64,000 bases of DNA from Paracyclopina nana (GCA_019096065.1 JAGUCH010000005.1:124001-188000), one strand, 5' to 3'. Positions 44,399 to 56,820 are shown, counted from the stretch's first letter. The notes: a model not told the origin generated them from the sequence alone. Made by a program: numbers and translations.

Positions 44399-46226
44399 AT
44401 GTACTTTGAGCTGCTTGGAGCTTTACTAGTTTGTTCACATTTGGCCTTTTCTGCTCCATTGGCTGAAAAGGGCCAAGTTTTGCCCATTGGCACCATCCTC
44501 ACTTGGAACCCAATTCACAATAGAGAAATTCCCCAAGGTTGGGAACTGAGCAATGGTCAAGTTGTCCAAGGTACGCTAAGCTTCATTGCGCTTCTTTTTT
44601 TACCTATTTGCACATTTCCAGATCCTGAGTCTCCTCTGTATGGCCAAGTGCTGCCACCTTTGAATACAGAAAAGCTGTTTTTGAAAGGCGCCATTGGTGA
44701 CCAAGTTGGCCTGATCCAACTTGATACCTTACCCGAACATGGCCATGTCAGCAAAGGCCATACCCACACAGATGCTGGCCACACCCACAAAGATGCTGGC
44801 CACACCCATCCTTTGGATTTGCCCAAGATTCCCTTCCCAGTTTTGCTGTATGGGCACAGGTATGGAGATAGCGATGGTGGGCCAAGGTGGGCCATTCAGG
44901 GCCATTGGCCTCCTTACAAATCAGATTTGGCCTTATCGAAGGCCAACATCCAATCAGGTAACGCTTAACTTTTAACATTTACAGCTTGTGTTCTAAGTTA
45001 TGATTTAGGCAAAGCTCAACTCAGGCAAGGGCAAGCCGATGTATCAGGAATGGCCTCAGGTTCATCCGGAAGCGAAACAAGGCCAAAGAATGTCAAGTAC
45101 CCTTTCATCATCAAGGTCAAGCATGTGGACCAAGCAGCAATTGTGGACACCATTGTGGCCTCTAGAAGCCAAAGGGCAACCAGGAATGTCAATCTGGTTG
45201 AACACTTGAATCAAGGCCACTTCTTCCTCCGGGGTGGCCTCTTAAGCGAACAAGGCCAAGTGGAGAGCTTCGCATTGCAAGACCACTCACATGAGGATGA
45301 AGGCCACACTCATGCAGATCAGGGCCATGGCCATGATGATTTGGGTCATATGCATGACCTAGATCTAGAAGATGACTTGGGACACAAGATCACCTATGAT
45401 GTTCTAAGGCCAGGCGATGCTTGGGGAGATGGAGATGGTGGCCCTAAATTTGGTGAATCGTTCGACATGGAGGGTAAAGCTGGCACTGGCCATGCAAACA
45501 TCCAAGTAACCGCTTTGATCAATATGTTTTATAAAGCGATAACTCTTTTCTTAGATCTCCCATGCTGAAGTTCAGCCCTCCAAGGAACTCATTGGTTCTC
45601 CTATAGGAACCAATGTAGGATCAGAAACAAGGCCAAGGAATATGAAGGTCAGGTATTTGTTTGAGCAAATTCAGCTGAGGCCAGAAGAATTCCCTGTGGG
45701 TGCCATTCTACCTTGGTTGTCTAATTTGGCCCCAGAGGCCACAAATTTGCCAGAGGGCTGGGTGATCTATGAACAGTTGAACAGAGAAGGCAGATTTTTG
45801 AGGGGAGGATCAGCAGAAGAAGTTGGCACCTTTGAAGAGTCCCAAATGGAGGACCACACCCATGAAGACAAAGGCCACACCCACATTGATGCTGGCCACA
45901 CCCATCTTGATGCTGGCCACATTCCAAAGGTTCTTTAACTTGATACTTTGATACTTATTCAGATCTTTATTTCTAAATCCTAGATTTATAATATCCTCAT
46001 ACCTGGACCAGCTTATGGAGACCAGGATGGAGGTCCAGCTTTTGCTGAGGAAGGAGTCATCAACATTGGTAAGACCTTGATCAAGGAGTCAAAGGCCATC
46101 TTGTCCAGGTCCAAGGCAAGCTTGGAGACATCAAAGGCCAACATTGGAAAGGTTCTTTTGGCCAAGACTGGCCTTGAAGTCATGCCCAGAAATATTGGAG
46201 TCACTTTTATTGTTAAAATGTTCTGA
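44399..46226 (+). CDS. Secreted His-x-His protein with phage tail-collar-like repeats
   Basis: Five exons (44399-44570, 44622-44957, 45009-45505, 45555-45929, 45984-46226) join in frame to 540 residues. The signal peptide is MYFELLGALLVCSHLAFSAP. Then a unit appears three times in varied form: PIGTIL..W / PVGAILPWLS with P-x-GW, FLKG or FLRGG, a His cluster (GHTHTDAGHTHKDAGHTH; DHSHEDEGHTHADQGHGH; DHTHEDKGHTH), GDxDGGP, ANIQ, and SETRPKNV / SETRPRNM / EVMPRNI plus a hydrophobic strand. This is the layout of the tail-collar and tip part of phage long tail fibres, where HxH motifs bind metal along a trimeric stem. Unit 2 lacks the PIGTIL start. In the animal the protein should be extracellular; metal binding and trimerisation are inferences. 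The gene is spliced and has normal base composition for the window, so it is a settled host gene. Function unknown. Confidence 0.75.
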
Positions 46227-47802
46227 AATGTCTAACTCCTTCTTAAAATTAAAGATTTTCATTTCCATCACTCATGAAACATACCTATTTAAAAAGAATT
46301 TTTTGGGAATAGTTAAAAAAAGATTCTTGATGTGAAATGACTTGGATTTTAAAGTCTGTACATCATTAATGTTGAATTTCTTTACATTTTTAAGGGTTCA
46401 TTATTCAGCCTGAACATTCTAAAATCATATCACTTTTAAAGATTGCTTGATAATGTTGCATGAAATAACAATGTTTGCAAAAAGTGAAAATTAGGATATT
46501 TGCAGCCAAGTGGTGGCCAAGATATATTTAAGGTTTTTAAGGCCATTGTGGTTATTACCAAGATGATCTAGGATGTAATTAGCTGAAATTAGTTAAACAC
46601 GGAGTCTAACTATGCTATGGAAGGGCTTCTGACAGAATAAATAGAATTCTGTGGAAATAACCGGGCAGAGCTACTCTTTTTGATTAGAAAAAAATCTGTC
46701 CCTTATAGAAAGAGTCAAATGAGGGCAAATTTGTTGGGAAAAAAGCCAAATCTGGTAGCTCAGATTAATACGTCACTCTAAAAACTGTTTTGGCAAACTC
46801 TTTTATTTTTGGACGGAACATTTTTCGCTCAAATCACTCAACCTCTCGTAATTATTTCCAAAGTTTACTCCTAAAAACCCACTTTTATCAATATTTTAAT
46901 TGATATAACAAGCTCAACTCTTTCAATTCAATTATTAGCAAATGTTCAAAAATTAATAATTCCAGCTGAAAATGATGCGCGTTTCAATTGCAAAAAAGCT
47001 CACTGTGCTTTCTTAGCAGGAGTATGCAAAAGAAAAATGTCCACTTAGTTTTACAGCTTTTTTCATTCATTTACTTTTTGCAAATTGCTTTTTCGAGTCA
47101 CTCTTTATTAGCTGAGGCGGAAGCTTGAAGCTCTAACTAGGTGTCCAAGACGGAGAAGCAGAGCTTTGCCGCCTCGGATTATTTGACTCGAGTTAAGAAA
47201 TTTAAAGCCTCAATCTTCAATGGGAAGGCATCCATTTCCCATGGTAAGATGACTGATTAGATTTTTCTTGTTAGACGTCCAAGGCGGGATGTCAATGAAA
47301 CACCTCCTCGGATTATTTGAGCGGCAACCAAATTTAACTTTTTTTAGCTTTTTCTAAACTGTGTGGACTTGATTTGATTTTTTGTAGCTCTCGCGCATCT
47401 GGGTCATGGATTGAAACCCACTCAGGACTTTTTTCATGTTTAACAAAACTCCATATGCTCATTTTTGATTATAACCAAAATTCCATTTTATTCATTTTTT
47501 ATTAATACCAAAATTCCATTTTCTCTTTAAGGGGAATGAATTTTTAACTTCTTTTAACAGTTTACTTCATAGATTATCAACAAATAGAAGGCCCAAGTAA
47601 AAACGCGTCACAAAGTTTGCGGCCTTCGGCGACTCGCTCCGCTCCGCTCAAACAAATTACTTCTCCAATAAAGACCAGAACTTTGCTGCCGCTTTTACAG
47701 CGAGGAACCCAGGGAATAAAAGGAGAGCTGTAAATGTCCTAGTTGAGACATGAGGGATCACACACCAACGTGTCACAGAGTGGATTAAAACACATTGCCG
47801 CC
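46227..47802. other. Spacer with dispersed repeats
   Basis: No coding frame is supported. About 46530-46665 is shared with 57668-57790. Two related blocks at about 47135-47190 and 47270-47330 both carry a GTCCAAG-CGG ... CTCGGATTATTTGA pattern. The stretch 47610-47660 is CpG-rich (GCGGCCTTCGGCGACTCGC). Confidence 0.5.
46530..46665 (+). repeat. Dispersed repeat, copy 1
   Basis: It contains CAAGATGATCTA and ACTATGCTATGGAAGGGCTT with CTGAC and TAGA-TTCT-TG words following. The same order is found at 57668-57790. It is probably the remnant of a transposable element; the family is unknown. Confidence 0.55.
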
Positions 47803-48310
47803 GCCACAGTGGATTTTTTCCAAAATTCCCCCGCATAGTGAAAAATGCGAATTTCGGCCAAAAATGCAATCACAAATCAGCCGCCAAATCGAGAACGAGT
47901 AAAATTACTGGAATTCGTGAAAAGTGCCACAGTGGATTTTTCCCAAAATTCCCCCGCATAATAAAAAATGCGAATTTTGGCCAAAAAAGCAATCACAAAT
48001 CAGCCGCCAAATCGAGAACGAGTAAAATTACAGGAATTCGTGAAAAGTGCCACAGTGGATTTTTTCCAAAATTCCCCCGCATAATAAAAAATGCGAATTT
48101 TGGCCAAAAAAGCAATCACAAATCAGCCGCCAAATCGAGAACGAGTAAAATTACAGGAATTCGTGAAAAGTGCCACAGTGGATTTTTCCCAAAATTCCCC
48201 CGCATAATAAAAAATGCGAATTTTGGCCAAAAAAGCAATCACAAATCAGCCGCCAAATCGAGAACGAGTAAAATTACAGGAACTCGTGAAAAGTGCCACA
48301 GTGGATTATT
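47803..48310. repeat. 123-bp minisatellite, four full copies plus a partial
   Basis: GCCACAGTGGATT starts at 47803, 47926, 48049, 48172 and 48295, an exact 123-bp period. The copies are nearly identical. A diverged partial relative starts at about 48427. Because 123 is a multiple of three, a repeat-only frame (about 41 residues per unit) stays open across the array, but it has no start context or homology that I can support as a gene. Confidence 0.9.
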
Positions 48311-48429
48311 TTACCCGCATATATACTCATAATCCATAATTTCACGCCAAAAATGAAGACATCAACTGAATAAAAAGTTGTAATGAAAAAAAAACAAAAA
48401 AAACAGTAAAACATGAATTTAGCTGAGTG

Positions 48430-49439
48430 CCACAGTGGATTATTTTCGAATTTGGCCCGCATGCTCAAAAATTCAAATTTCGAGGTTTGAGGCCAAACTG
48501 GAATTAATAAAAATGGAAATTTGTCCGCTCTTTCAAAATAATAATTTTAAGGGCCAGAAATGCATTTAAAAATCGCCTGAAATTCGTGTTGAAAAAAGCT
48601 ATTAATGGCTTTTTTTGTGGCCTGAATTTGGAATTTTGGTGCGAGAAAAAGCCTGAAATACATATAATGAGTCAAAGCTCTGCCGAGTTTCAGATCAAAG
48701 GTGAATTTCTGGCCTTTGAAGGTCCTTGAAAAGATGCAAATTAACATTTTTATGGTCGTGTATTTGGTTTGTTGCAGTAGAATATTTCATCACAGTTTGA
48801 AGTAGTGGAACGACATTTTTTGCCTTGAAAATAAGGATATTTTTCATCGTGTCATGCCACCACTATAAGAATTGAAATTGAGGCTCGTTCCCTCGCCGGT
48901 TTCTAGCAAAATATCCCATAACAATAACAGCACTACTTAATTAATCTTTAAGCCAAAATAAGTGAAAAAAAATCAACCTTTATCTTTTTAGCTTGCTGCT
49001 GTTGTAAAAAAATAGTATATTATAAAGTTTCCGTTTTGTCCTAATTTTGCTTAAAAAAGTCATATTAAGCATCTTATGCAGTAAAAGTATACCAGTAAAT
49101 AAGAAGCTAAAAAAGCCTTCAGACTTTATAAAAGTTAGATTCAATTATCAAAAGAAGGGCTCTTACAAAGTCAAATTTTCAAAAAAGATTTCTTATTGAG
49201 TATCTTATGTAGTAAAAATCAAATTTCCAAAAACTTTTCCTCTAATAGCAACTCGATCCTTTAGGTTTGCCAATAAGGAAGAGCCCAACATAAGCATATT
49301 TATGGCCTGTTTTCCTTCTAGAATCTCTCATTTGAAACCCTTCTTAATGCTTGTTAAAGCAGCGAGGGACCGAGCCCCAGAAGTAGCAGCAGCAGAAGAA
49401 GAAGAGTGGTCTCATGTTTTCACCTCCCAGGGGAGATAT
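48430..49439. other. Spacer downstream of the claudin-like gene
   Basis: This is about 1 kb of AT-rich sequence without a gene that I can support. It should contain the 3' UTR of the minus-strand claudin-family gene near its right end. Confidence 0.5.
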
Positions 49440-52090
49440 TTAAGTAACTTTGAGAAAGGGCGGGTATCTCATGAGTCTTGACAGAGTGTACACAGAGATG
49501 GAAGAGAGCAGGCAAGTTGTCACACCCACCCAGCCAATGTAGGCAGACCAGGAGGGCTCAAAGGAGCGGGCTGGGTAAAATTGGGCATCAATTTGCCCAT
49601 CCAGGACCAAATCTCCCACCCCTGGAATCAGCTCTTGGCCTGGTGAAGTAGGACTCTGGTTGTTCAAAGGGTTCCTTTTGGCCTTCATGATGCTCAGGGC
49701 AAAGGAAGCAAAAACAGCTGAAAAGACTGCTTTTTATTTATTCAAAAAAAATCCTTTTATTAATTACCTGCCAGGACATAGAGGACACTGACAACCAGGA
49801 CTGGAGGCACTTGTCTCAGGGCAAATCCCACCCAAAAGACAACCAGGCAGGCCAGAAGGATGATGACACAAACCAGGGAGCTGGAAATGCACAGGTTCTG
49901 CAGACCTGGGGAGAAAGTGCATCAGAAAAGGGTACAAGCCGTTGTTTTAGAGAGTCGCGAACGCTTCAAAAGGCCAGATTGGCTGGCTCTTTGGCATTCT
50001 TGATTGGGTCAAAGGACTCATAAAAATGGCTTTGATCATAAAATAACCTGCTTTGAAGGCTGCTCTGGGCCTCAGAGGCAAATTGGAGGAGGCCAAGGCC
50101 TCAAAAAATGCTTACGTAGATGCCTATGGTGGGCTGTGGTGAGGTTCTCATCATCCTCACTGATTGAAGTTTGCTGGCTAAGACAAGTGTGATTTCCATA
50201 GATGCCTTTGACACTGCCATTAAACATGCTGAACAAGTCTGTCATTTCCTGAGCTGAAAAAAAAAGCAGTGAAACTTAATTGAGCCTCAAACCTCGGAAT
50301 TGCCTCATTACTGGCTTAGCTTGATTGAAAGTCCACAGAGCTCTACTTTCAAGATTTCCAGCAAACCTAGCTCAGCTTTTCTGGTTTTTTTTTTGGTTGG
50401 TGTTGAAGGAGTGCAAAAGGTGGAATTTCTCAGCTAAGAGAAGAGATAAAAGTTTGGGGCTGCTCTGTACACATAAAGAATGATTTATTCTACCTTTGGC
50501 CAAAAATAGTCCACTTAAAAAAAGAGAAAAAAAAATTCATAGGAAACTATGTTCTTGCTAGTCATAAATCTTTTGTTGTCTATTCTGAGCAAAAAGGTGA
50601 CACAAAAAAAGAGAGGAAGCAAAATAATCCTCTATTTGCTCAAGGAATTGCATCTTCACACAAATTTGAAAGGGGATTTTAAGGCTCCTTGAGTTTTTTC
50701 CTACTTTTTTTACTTTACCTTCTACATGGTACTTCTTCTTAGGGAGATACAGAGTAGTAATCAAGAAAATAGTTTTTCTGCTACCAGCCAAATAATTAAT
50801 GACAATCACAAGACACTTAAGCATGACTTAATGATCAAATTTGCATTAATGAGAAAAGATGTCATTCATTCCAAAGGATCATCATGGATACAGCTGAATG
50901 TATCCAATACATCTACTTCTAGTACGAAGAATCAATAGTATACACAACTTTCTGTATGCATTCAATATCGGATACATCAGATACATATTTCAGTTTGCGA
51001 TAAATAAAAGAAATACAGTCGGTGCTTCCACAATCTGATCAAGTTGGTAATTGTGCTGTTGTTTGCATTTTCTCCATGCCATTTGTAACGGTCACAATTT
51101 TTGGTACATTTTCACCTTACAAATCCACTCCATCACATGAAATGCTCTGAAAATCCTTAGCTAGATCATTGCTTTTTGTGGAGCTACGTCAAAACAAGTG
51201 GTAGTATTGATACAAAGTGAATACTTGGAGCCTTTCAAGAGCAACAAATTGACAACGCTCCTCCTCCTGTCTGACCACAAAAGATTATTACATTAGCATG
51301 GATAGATGTACTATTTCTCTGCATTGCTGTATCCCGCACATATACGAAAACATTTATGTTTTTCGTGAAAGCAACTTGGCTTGAAAGGCTTTCCAAAGAT
51401 GCTTTCAAGCATTATGATTTATTGAAGCCCCTAACATCCTACAGTGGATTTCAAAATAATATCTGGCCAAAACTGGCACTTTAGCACTGTTATTGTAAGA
51501 ATACGTCAAAATTGCATAGTGTTGCTTTGTAAAGGCTTTTGGCATTCACTTTGCCTCAATACAACCACACATTTTGACGTATCAGAAAGAAAAGCTCAGA
51601 TGCAAAAAAGGATTTTCTGAGCATTTCATGGGATGGAGAAGACTTGTAAAGTGAAATTGTATCCCAAATTGTAAAGTTAACAAATGGCGAACAAAAAATG
51701 ATAATTAGCTTACAACGCTACGCAAAGTGAGGCTTTCTAAATCCCACAACTAATTTGATAATGTCTTAAAAATACTGTTTTAAGTCAAGTTTAAGTTGGC
51801 TTACGTGTAAGATCATAGCAAGCTGCCCATAGGCCAGCATGCATTCTGACTAGCAGTTCATTGTCATGTGTAGGTGTTGTGATTGCCAGGACTCTTCCAT
51901 CAAGCATTTGTCTGACTGTGGTTTTGTTGTCATAGATGACAGACTCCACAATTGGCTGAGAATAGGAGATGACTTCCCAGTGACTTGTCAATATGGCCAC
52001 GCCCATCAGACCGGTTGTCACAAGTGTCAACAAAGCTGTCACCAGACTCCAAACAATGTTCAGTGTTTTCCCCATTGCAAATTGGTTCAA
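49440..52090 (-). CDS. Claudin/PMP22-superfamily four-helix membrane protein
   Basis: Four exons on the minus strand (52090-51805, 50253-50116, 49905-49768, 49717-49440) join in phase 1 throughout and give 279 residues. The start may be MNQFAMGKTL at 52090 or the Met five residues later. TM1 is LVTALLTLVTTGLMGVAIL. The first extracellular loop carries HWEVISY, GLWAACYDL and later GNHTCLS, i.e. the W...GLW-x2-C...C signature of claudins, on a loop lengthened by a Ser/Asp/Glu-rich stretch. TM2 is SSLVCVIILLACLVVFWVGF, TM3 VPPVLVVSVLYVLAAVFA, TM4 AYIGWVGVTTCLLSSISVYT. The family includes claudins, PMP22/EMP and invertebrate septate-junction proteins; it also resembles LHFPL proteins in size. A cell-junction or membrane-organising role is likely but not shown. 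Confidence 0.75.
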
Positions 52091-53009
52091 AATGAGGATT
52101 GGCTGAAAAGAAAAAATAATTTAAAAAAATTCCGAATTGGAGAGGAGCACGGTTATATCTGGTATAAAATGTAATGTTTGATTACTTTGAGTGGTTTTCG
52201 TTTCCGAGATTTATTCTCATACTTTATGGCTTTCTTCCCCTGCAAAATGCAGTGAAAAGTTTCTCAACTTTTGACAGCAATTGCAAATTTGATTGATGAG
52301 AGCATTTCGATTTTGCACAAGTTTGATTTCCATCAATTTTTGGTTGTACTAGCAGAAGAACACTGCACTACTGAGCAAGAAAATCATGCAAAAGTTCAGT
52401 TCACATCCTTTTGTATTATATTGCTGAGATAAAAAATGGCTTTTTGGAATTCCTCCAATCGATTAAACCCAATTGAATTTTCCCAGTGGAAAGCTCAAGA
52501 ATGTAAATTGGCATCAGAAGATTTATTGTCCAAATTGAACCTTTTTTATTGAAAGTCAGATCAGTGAGAAAACAAGCCAGGTTGATTGTAAAGTAGAAGT
52601 AAAAAAAGGCGTACTAGGGTGTGTCAAAGAAAGCAGTAGAAGATAATGGCTTTCCCTGGGAACATCGGCTAAAAATAGGCCTTTCCACTGCAATTGTTCC
52701 ATGTCCAGGGTCAAAATGCCCTTTTCAACTACATCAGCTAAAGAAAACAGCTCCAAAATGAGTTCAAATCCTGCTGAAAAATGAATTGATGGGGTATGCC
52801 CGCCCCCGTCAATTGGCAGGTTGGACGCGCCCTTCTGAATTCGCCCAAATCCTTAAATTACAACTCTGTAAAATAAGCATTTCGCTCTCCTTTTTCTTGC
52901 CTAAATAATTGATTTGCAGATTGTGTGGAAAAGGCCAAGCTTTGCTGACTTTTTCCTGGGAAAAGCACCAGTTTCATGCTTGCAACCTTCAATTTTGGCT
53001 ATCATTGGA

Positions 53010-53034
53010 GGCGGGCGGGAGTAGCCCGCCCGCC
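53010..53034. repeat. Perfect GC-only hairpin
   Basis: GGCGGGCGGG and CCCGCCCGCC form a perfect 10-bp inverted repeat around AGTAG, in otherwise AT-rich sequence. Confidence 0.8.
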
Positions 53035-54673
53035 ACACCGACCTTAATTTTTATCTTCTCATTTTTTTTGCCAACTCTAATGAATGTTCTATATTACTTC
53101 TTGGCTCCTTGGGGCAAAAGGTGGGCAACTTTGGTGTTGGTACCAAAAAATAACAATAACAGTGACAAGGGGGGAAGAAAAATTGCAACTAATGAAAAAA
53201 GCGTTGAACGCCAGATGTCGCCCTTCTCCACTTTATTTGATAAGTTAAGAAAACAGTAGGCTGACATGTTTCAAATAAATGTCAGCTCACACTGCTCTGT
53301 TTTTTCTCGTTGCCAGGTAACTTTTTCCTTCCTCTTTTCTGCCATTATTTGAGAAATAATAACAAATGCAGTACAGCGATACATCATCATGTATTCTAAT
53401 ACAACACAAAAGTATTCACTTGTTCTCACCGAATTTTGGGAGCAGTTGTAGTAAGCAGGATCATCTCCACCAAAAACCATTGGGCAGAGCAAGCAAAGTA
53501 ATGCTTTTTTCTAAAAAATATCTATTTTTAGAGCTGTTGAGAATATGCAGTGAATTGTCTGTTCTTGGCTGCTTTTGCAAACCAACTAAACTACTAACTG
53601 GTGCAGTAAGTAGTGTGGCTACAGGTTTCGGCGACTCCCAGGGAAATGTGGAGTAAAAGCAGACTATTAGGAGAGCCTAGACTTGTTGCTTTCTTCAGAA
53701 AAAAAACCAAAATCCTTATTGAAAATACAATATCTGCCTTACTTTAAAAGACATTTGAAAACTTTCAATTTTGACATTGAGCCTGGTTCATTAAAAAAGT
53801 TGCTTTTTGTTGTTTTCTTCACTGGTATGAATTTAAGATGTTAATTTAGTTAAGTGACCCTTGGCTCTACAAAATGTGAATTTTTTGTAATAATGCCTTA
53901 CTTTTGAGCTAAGAGTCAGAGTCAAGGAAACTTTTTAGAGTCTGAATCATTTAAAAAAAACTTGATTTTTTCAAGGCAATTTTTTTGAACTTTTTTCATC
54001 ATTAAAGAAAAACTACAATGCTAGTGTCAGAAATAAACTGCCAAGTTTAAGTGGATCCAAGCTAACAGCAATCTTAGCAGAAAATCTTAAAGACAGCCAA
54101 GTTTTCTTTAAGATAAGAAATATAATCACATTTAGCAGCAAGTGGAAGACTGCAGCTTTCACTCTCTTGAATTGAAGCAGCTAACTTTAATCCTCTTTTG
54201 GGTTAGCAGTAGCTTCTTCTTGCAAACTGTGTAGTAGTATAATGCTATAGAGTAAGCAAGCCCAGTTTTTGAATTAATGAGGCAGCTCTGTATTTTCAAC
54301 AAAGGAGATTGAAAAGCCACCCACAATAGCCATCATTCTGCTCAAGTGAGGAGGCCATTCTCAGGCTGAAAATGAGCTGAGCAAATGCCTCAAATCAAAT
54401 CACTCAATGCCCTGCTTTTCAAAGCTTTCTACCAACATTCTACAACTCTCAAAGTAGATCCAAGTATACTTTGCTTCAACTACAAAAATAACAACTAAGC
54501 CGTATTTAAAAAAAAAACTCTTAAATATTTTAGGCCTTACTTTTTAAATCAACTTTTCATCCTTGAATAATTTAGCCAAGGGAAAAAATGAGACAATTGA
54601 CTCATAGCTGAAAATGCTGAATTTTTTTTTTTGAAAAAGTCAAATTAAGAGATGCTGAGGATTATTTAAATGT

Positions 54674-54703
54674 GGGGGGCGCGCACTTCGCCCGCTCGCC
54701 CCC
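54674..54703. repeat. GC-rich hairpin
   Basis: A run GGGGGGCG is followed about 13 bases later by CGCCCCC, giving a stable inverted repeat with CGCACTTCGCCCGCT in the loop region. Confidence 0.6.
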
Positions 54704-55129
54704 AATATCCAAATTGTGCACCCAACTCTTAAATTGCTAAATATTTCTCATTTTCAGTACTATTAGAAGGGAAAGCCATGTCATACTGCAAATTCACATT
54801 TTAATCAGCTTTTTGGGGGGAAACCAGTTGAAAAGTTGTCAAGTCTCCAAATGTGCATCTTCTAGTTCTTCTTTTGAAATAGCCGGAAATTGTTCCTCTC
54901 CTTGATAGAAGAAGTAGCTGGGAGAGCTTCTTTCCCAGCACCAATTTAAGGACACACAAAAAAGTACAAGTGAGAAAAAATACAGCCTTAAAAATGTTTG
55001 CTTAAAGGCCTCAGTTGTAAATGGCCTTTTTAGAGCTAAGCAGGGCATAAATTACCACTAATATTTACCTTCAGGGGCAATTAAAAAAGAGAGCCTTAAT
55101 CTTGTTTGCATGAGCGGCAAAACGTTAAG

Positions 55130-55910
55130 GCTTGTGTGCATGAAGGCAGGTGTAGCAGGTGCGCGCGCAAATGGAAAGGTGCGGCAAACAGGTGTGGTAA
55201 TTTGTGTAGGTGCAGAAGTCATTTCTTGTGGTTTTAGAAAAAAGAAGAGGTTAGTGATTAAGGTGCGGTAGGAAGTTATGGTGCTGAAGGAAGTTAAGGT
55301 GCTGAAGGAAGTTAAGGTGTGGAAGGTAGCTAAGGTGCAGTTAGAAATAAGAGTACTGTAAGCATTTCCGGTGAGGCGGGAGTTGAGGTGCGTTAGGCAG
55401 CAAAGGTGCGTAAGGCATCAAAGGTGATGTTGGAAGTGAAGGTGTGGTAGGAATTAAAGGTGCTTAGGCAGCAAAGGTGCGTTAGGCATCAAAGGTGATG
55501 TTGGAAGTGAAAGTGTAGTAGAAATTAAAGGTGCGAAGGTAGCGAAGGGGCATTAGGCACCAAAGGTGCATTCTATATTAAGGTGCAGAAGTAATTAAAG
55601 GTGTGATATGTTGTTTAGGTGCGGTAGGCGATACAGGTGCGTAGGGAAATAAGGTAGTGGAAGGCAGTTTTGCCAGGTGCAACAATCAGGCAAGGTGTTG
55701 CAGGTGCAGAAAGCATGTAAGGTGCAGATAATAGACCTTGCGCAGAACACTGGTCAGGTGTGAATGGGTATTCTAGGCACCTGGGTTGAGGTGCAGAAAG
55801 AAGCTGGCCAGGTGTGGAAGGCAGTCAGGTGTAGCTAGCTAGGCCAAGTTAGGTGAGGCGGGAATGCCAGGTGTTGCAGGTGGATTTTCACTATACTGCT
55901 ATAAAGGTGC
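55130..55910 (+). repeat. G-biased degenerate minisatellite (AGGTGCG family)
   Basis: The word AAGGTG or AGGTGCG recurs about every 10-22 bp over roughly 780 bp, with GGAAGT, GGCAGC and GGCATC words between. A higher-order unit of 71 bp (from TTAGGCAGCAAAGGTGCG) is repeated at 55393 and 55464. The plus strand is strongly G over C, so the tract is strand-asymmetric. Confidence 0.75.
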
Positions 55911-56654
55911 AAGCAAGTTGTTTACTAAGCTTTGTATGCACGGATTGCCTTAATGGAAAATGAAGGCAGGGCCAGTCTATTTTTAGCACCTTTTGTAGCT
56001 GCTTGCTTGAAAAGAGCATGAAAAACAGTTATTACTGTTAAAACGCATTGCGTGCTGGAAGGTATATTATGATGGTGAAAATCGTGACTCCCTTTTATTA
56101 CACATCCAGTTCGTTGTAGTACATCAGCTGATTCTCTGAGCCCTTCACAGCATTTGTCTATACATTAAAAAACTTTTAATTGAACTTTTAAATCAATTTT
56201 AATATATCAAATAGGTGAAAGATTCCTACAAATAGGAAGAGTACCCGAGTGCTTAATTGACTAGCCCGAGCGAGCGAAGTCACTAAAATGAATTTTAACA
56301 CAATATGCCATTTTTAAATATTTGGGTAATTTTTGTGCTTTTGGCAAATTTTGTTAAGCCCATGAGAAAGGACAAAAGGCCTTATTTTTGGACTGTAATA
56401 ACCTAGCTTTCACTATTTTATATGGTGGACAACTTCACATGGTGGAAAGCATGGTATTATTATTTATGGCAGAAGTTAGGTAATTGTAATGATGATGCAC
56501 TGAAGAATTGTTCGTGGTAATCTATTGTTTTTCGGGGGAAAACGAGATTTGCAGCCAACATCAGCAACAATAACAAAGCTTCTTGCAATGGTGGAAAACC
56601 CAAAAAGATTTGTCATTCTTGATATTGAACAAATACAGACAAAAGAGACAGATA

Positions 56655-56820
56655 TGTATACCTTATACCACTAGGTATATGGTATACCATGTGGACAAAA
56701 AATACCATCCTTGGGGAATTTACCACACTCTCACCCTTTTGGAACTCATGCATGCTCAAGTACACATGTATAGTATACCACACAATATACCTTAAAATGT
56801 ACCAGCATAGTATACCAACC
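56655..56820. repeat. Cluster of GTATACC palindromes
   Basis: GGTATACC, AGTATACC, ATATACC and GGTATATGG words occur about eight times in both orientations within 165 bp. This may be a decayed palindromic element; no ends are resolved. Confidence 0.4.

Noticed and set aside
47838-48332. A 164-codon frame over the minisatellite as a protein-coding gene
   Set aside because: The frame is kept open only because the repeat period is divisible by three; no signal, domain or splice context supports a gene.
52556-52756. A minus-strand frame as an upstream exon of the claudin-like gene
   Set aside because: No phase-matched donor or family similarity; the first claudin exon already has a good start.
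52909-53259. A 116-codon frame as a gene
   Set aside because: It crosses the GC hairpin, has biased composition and no domain.
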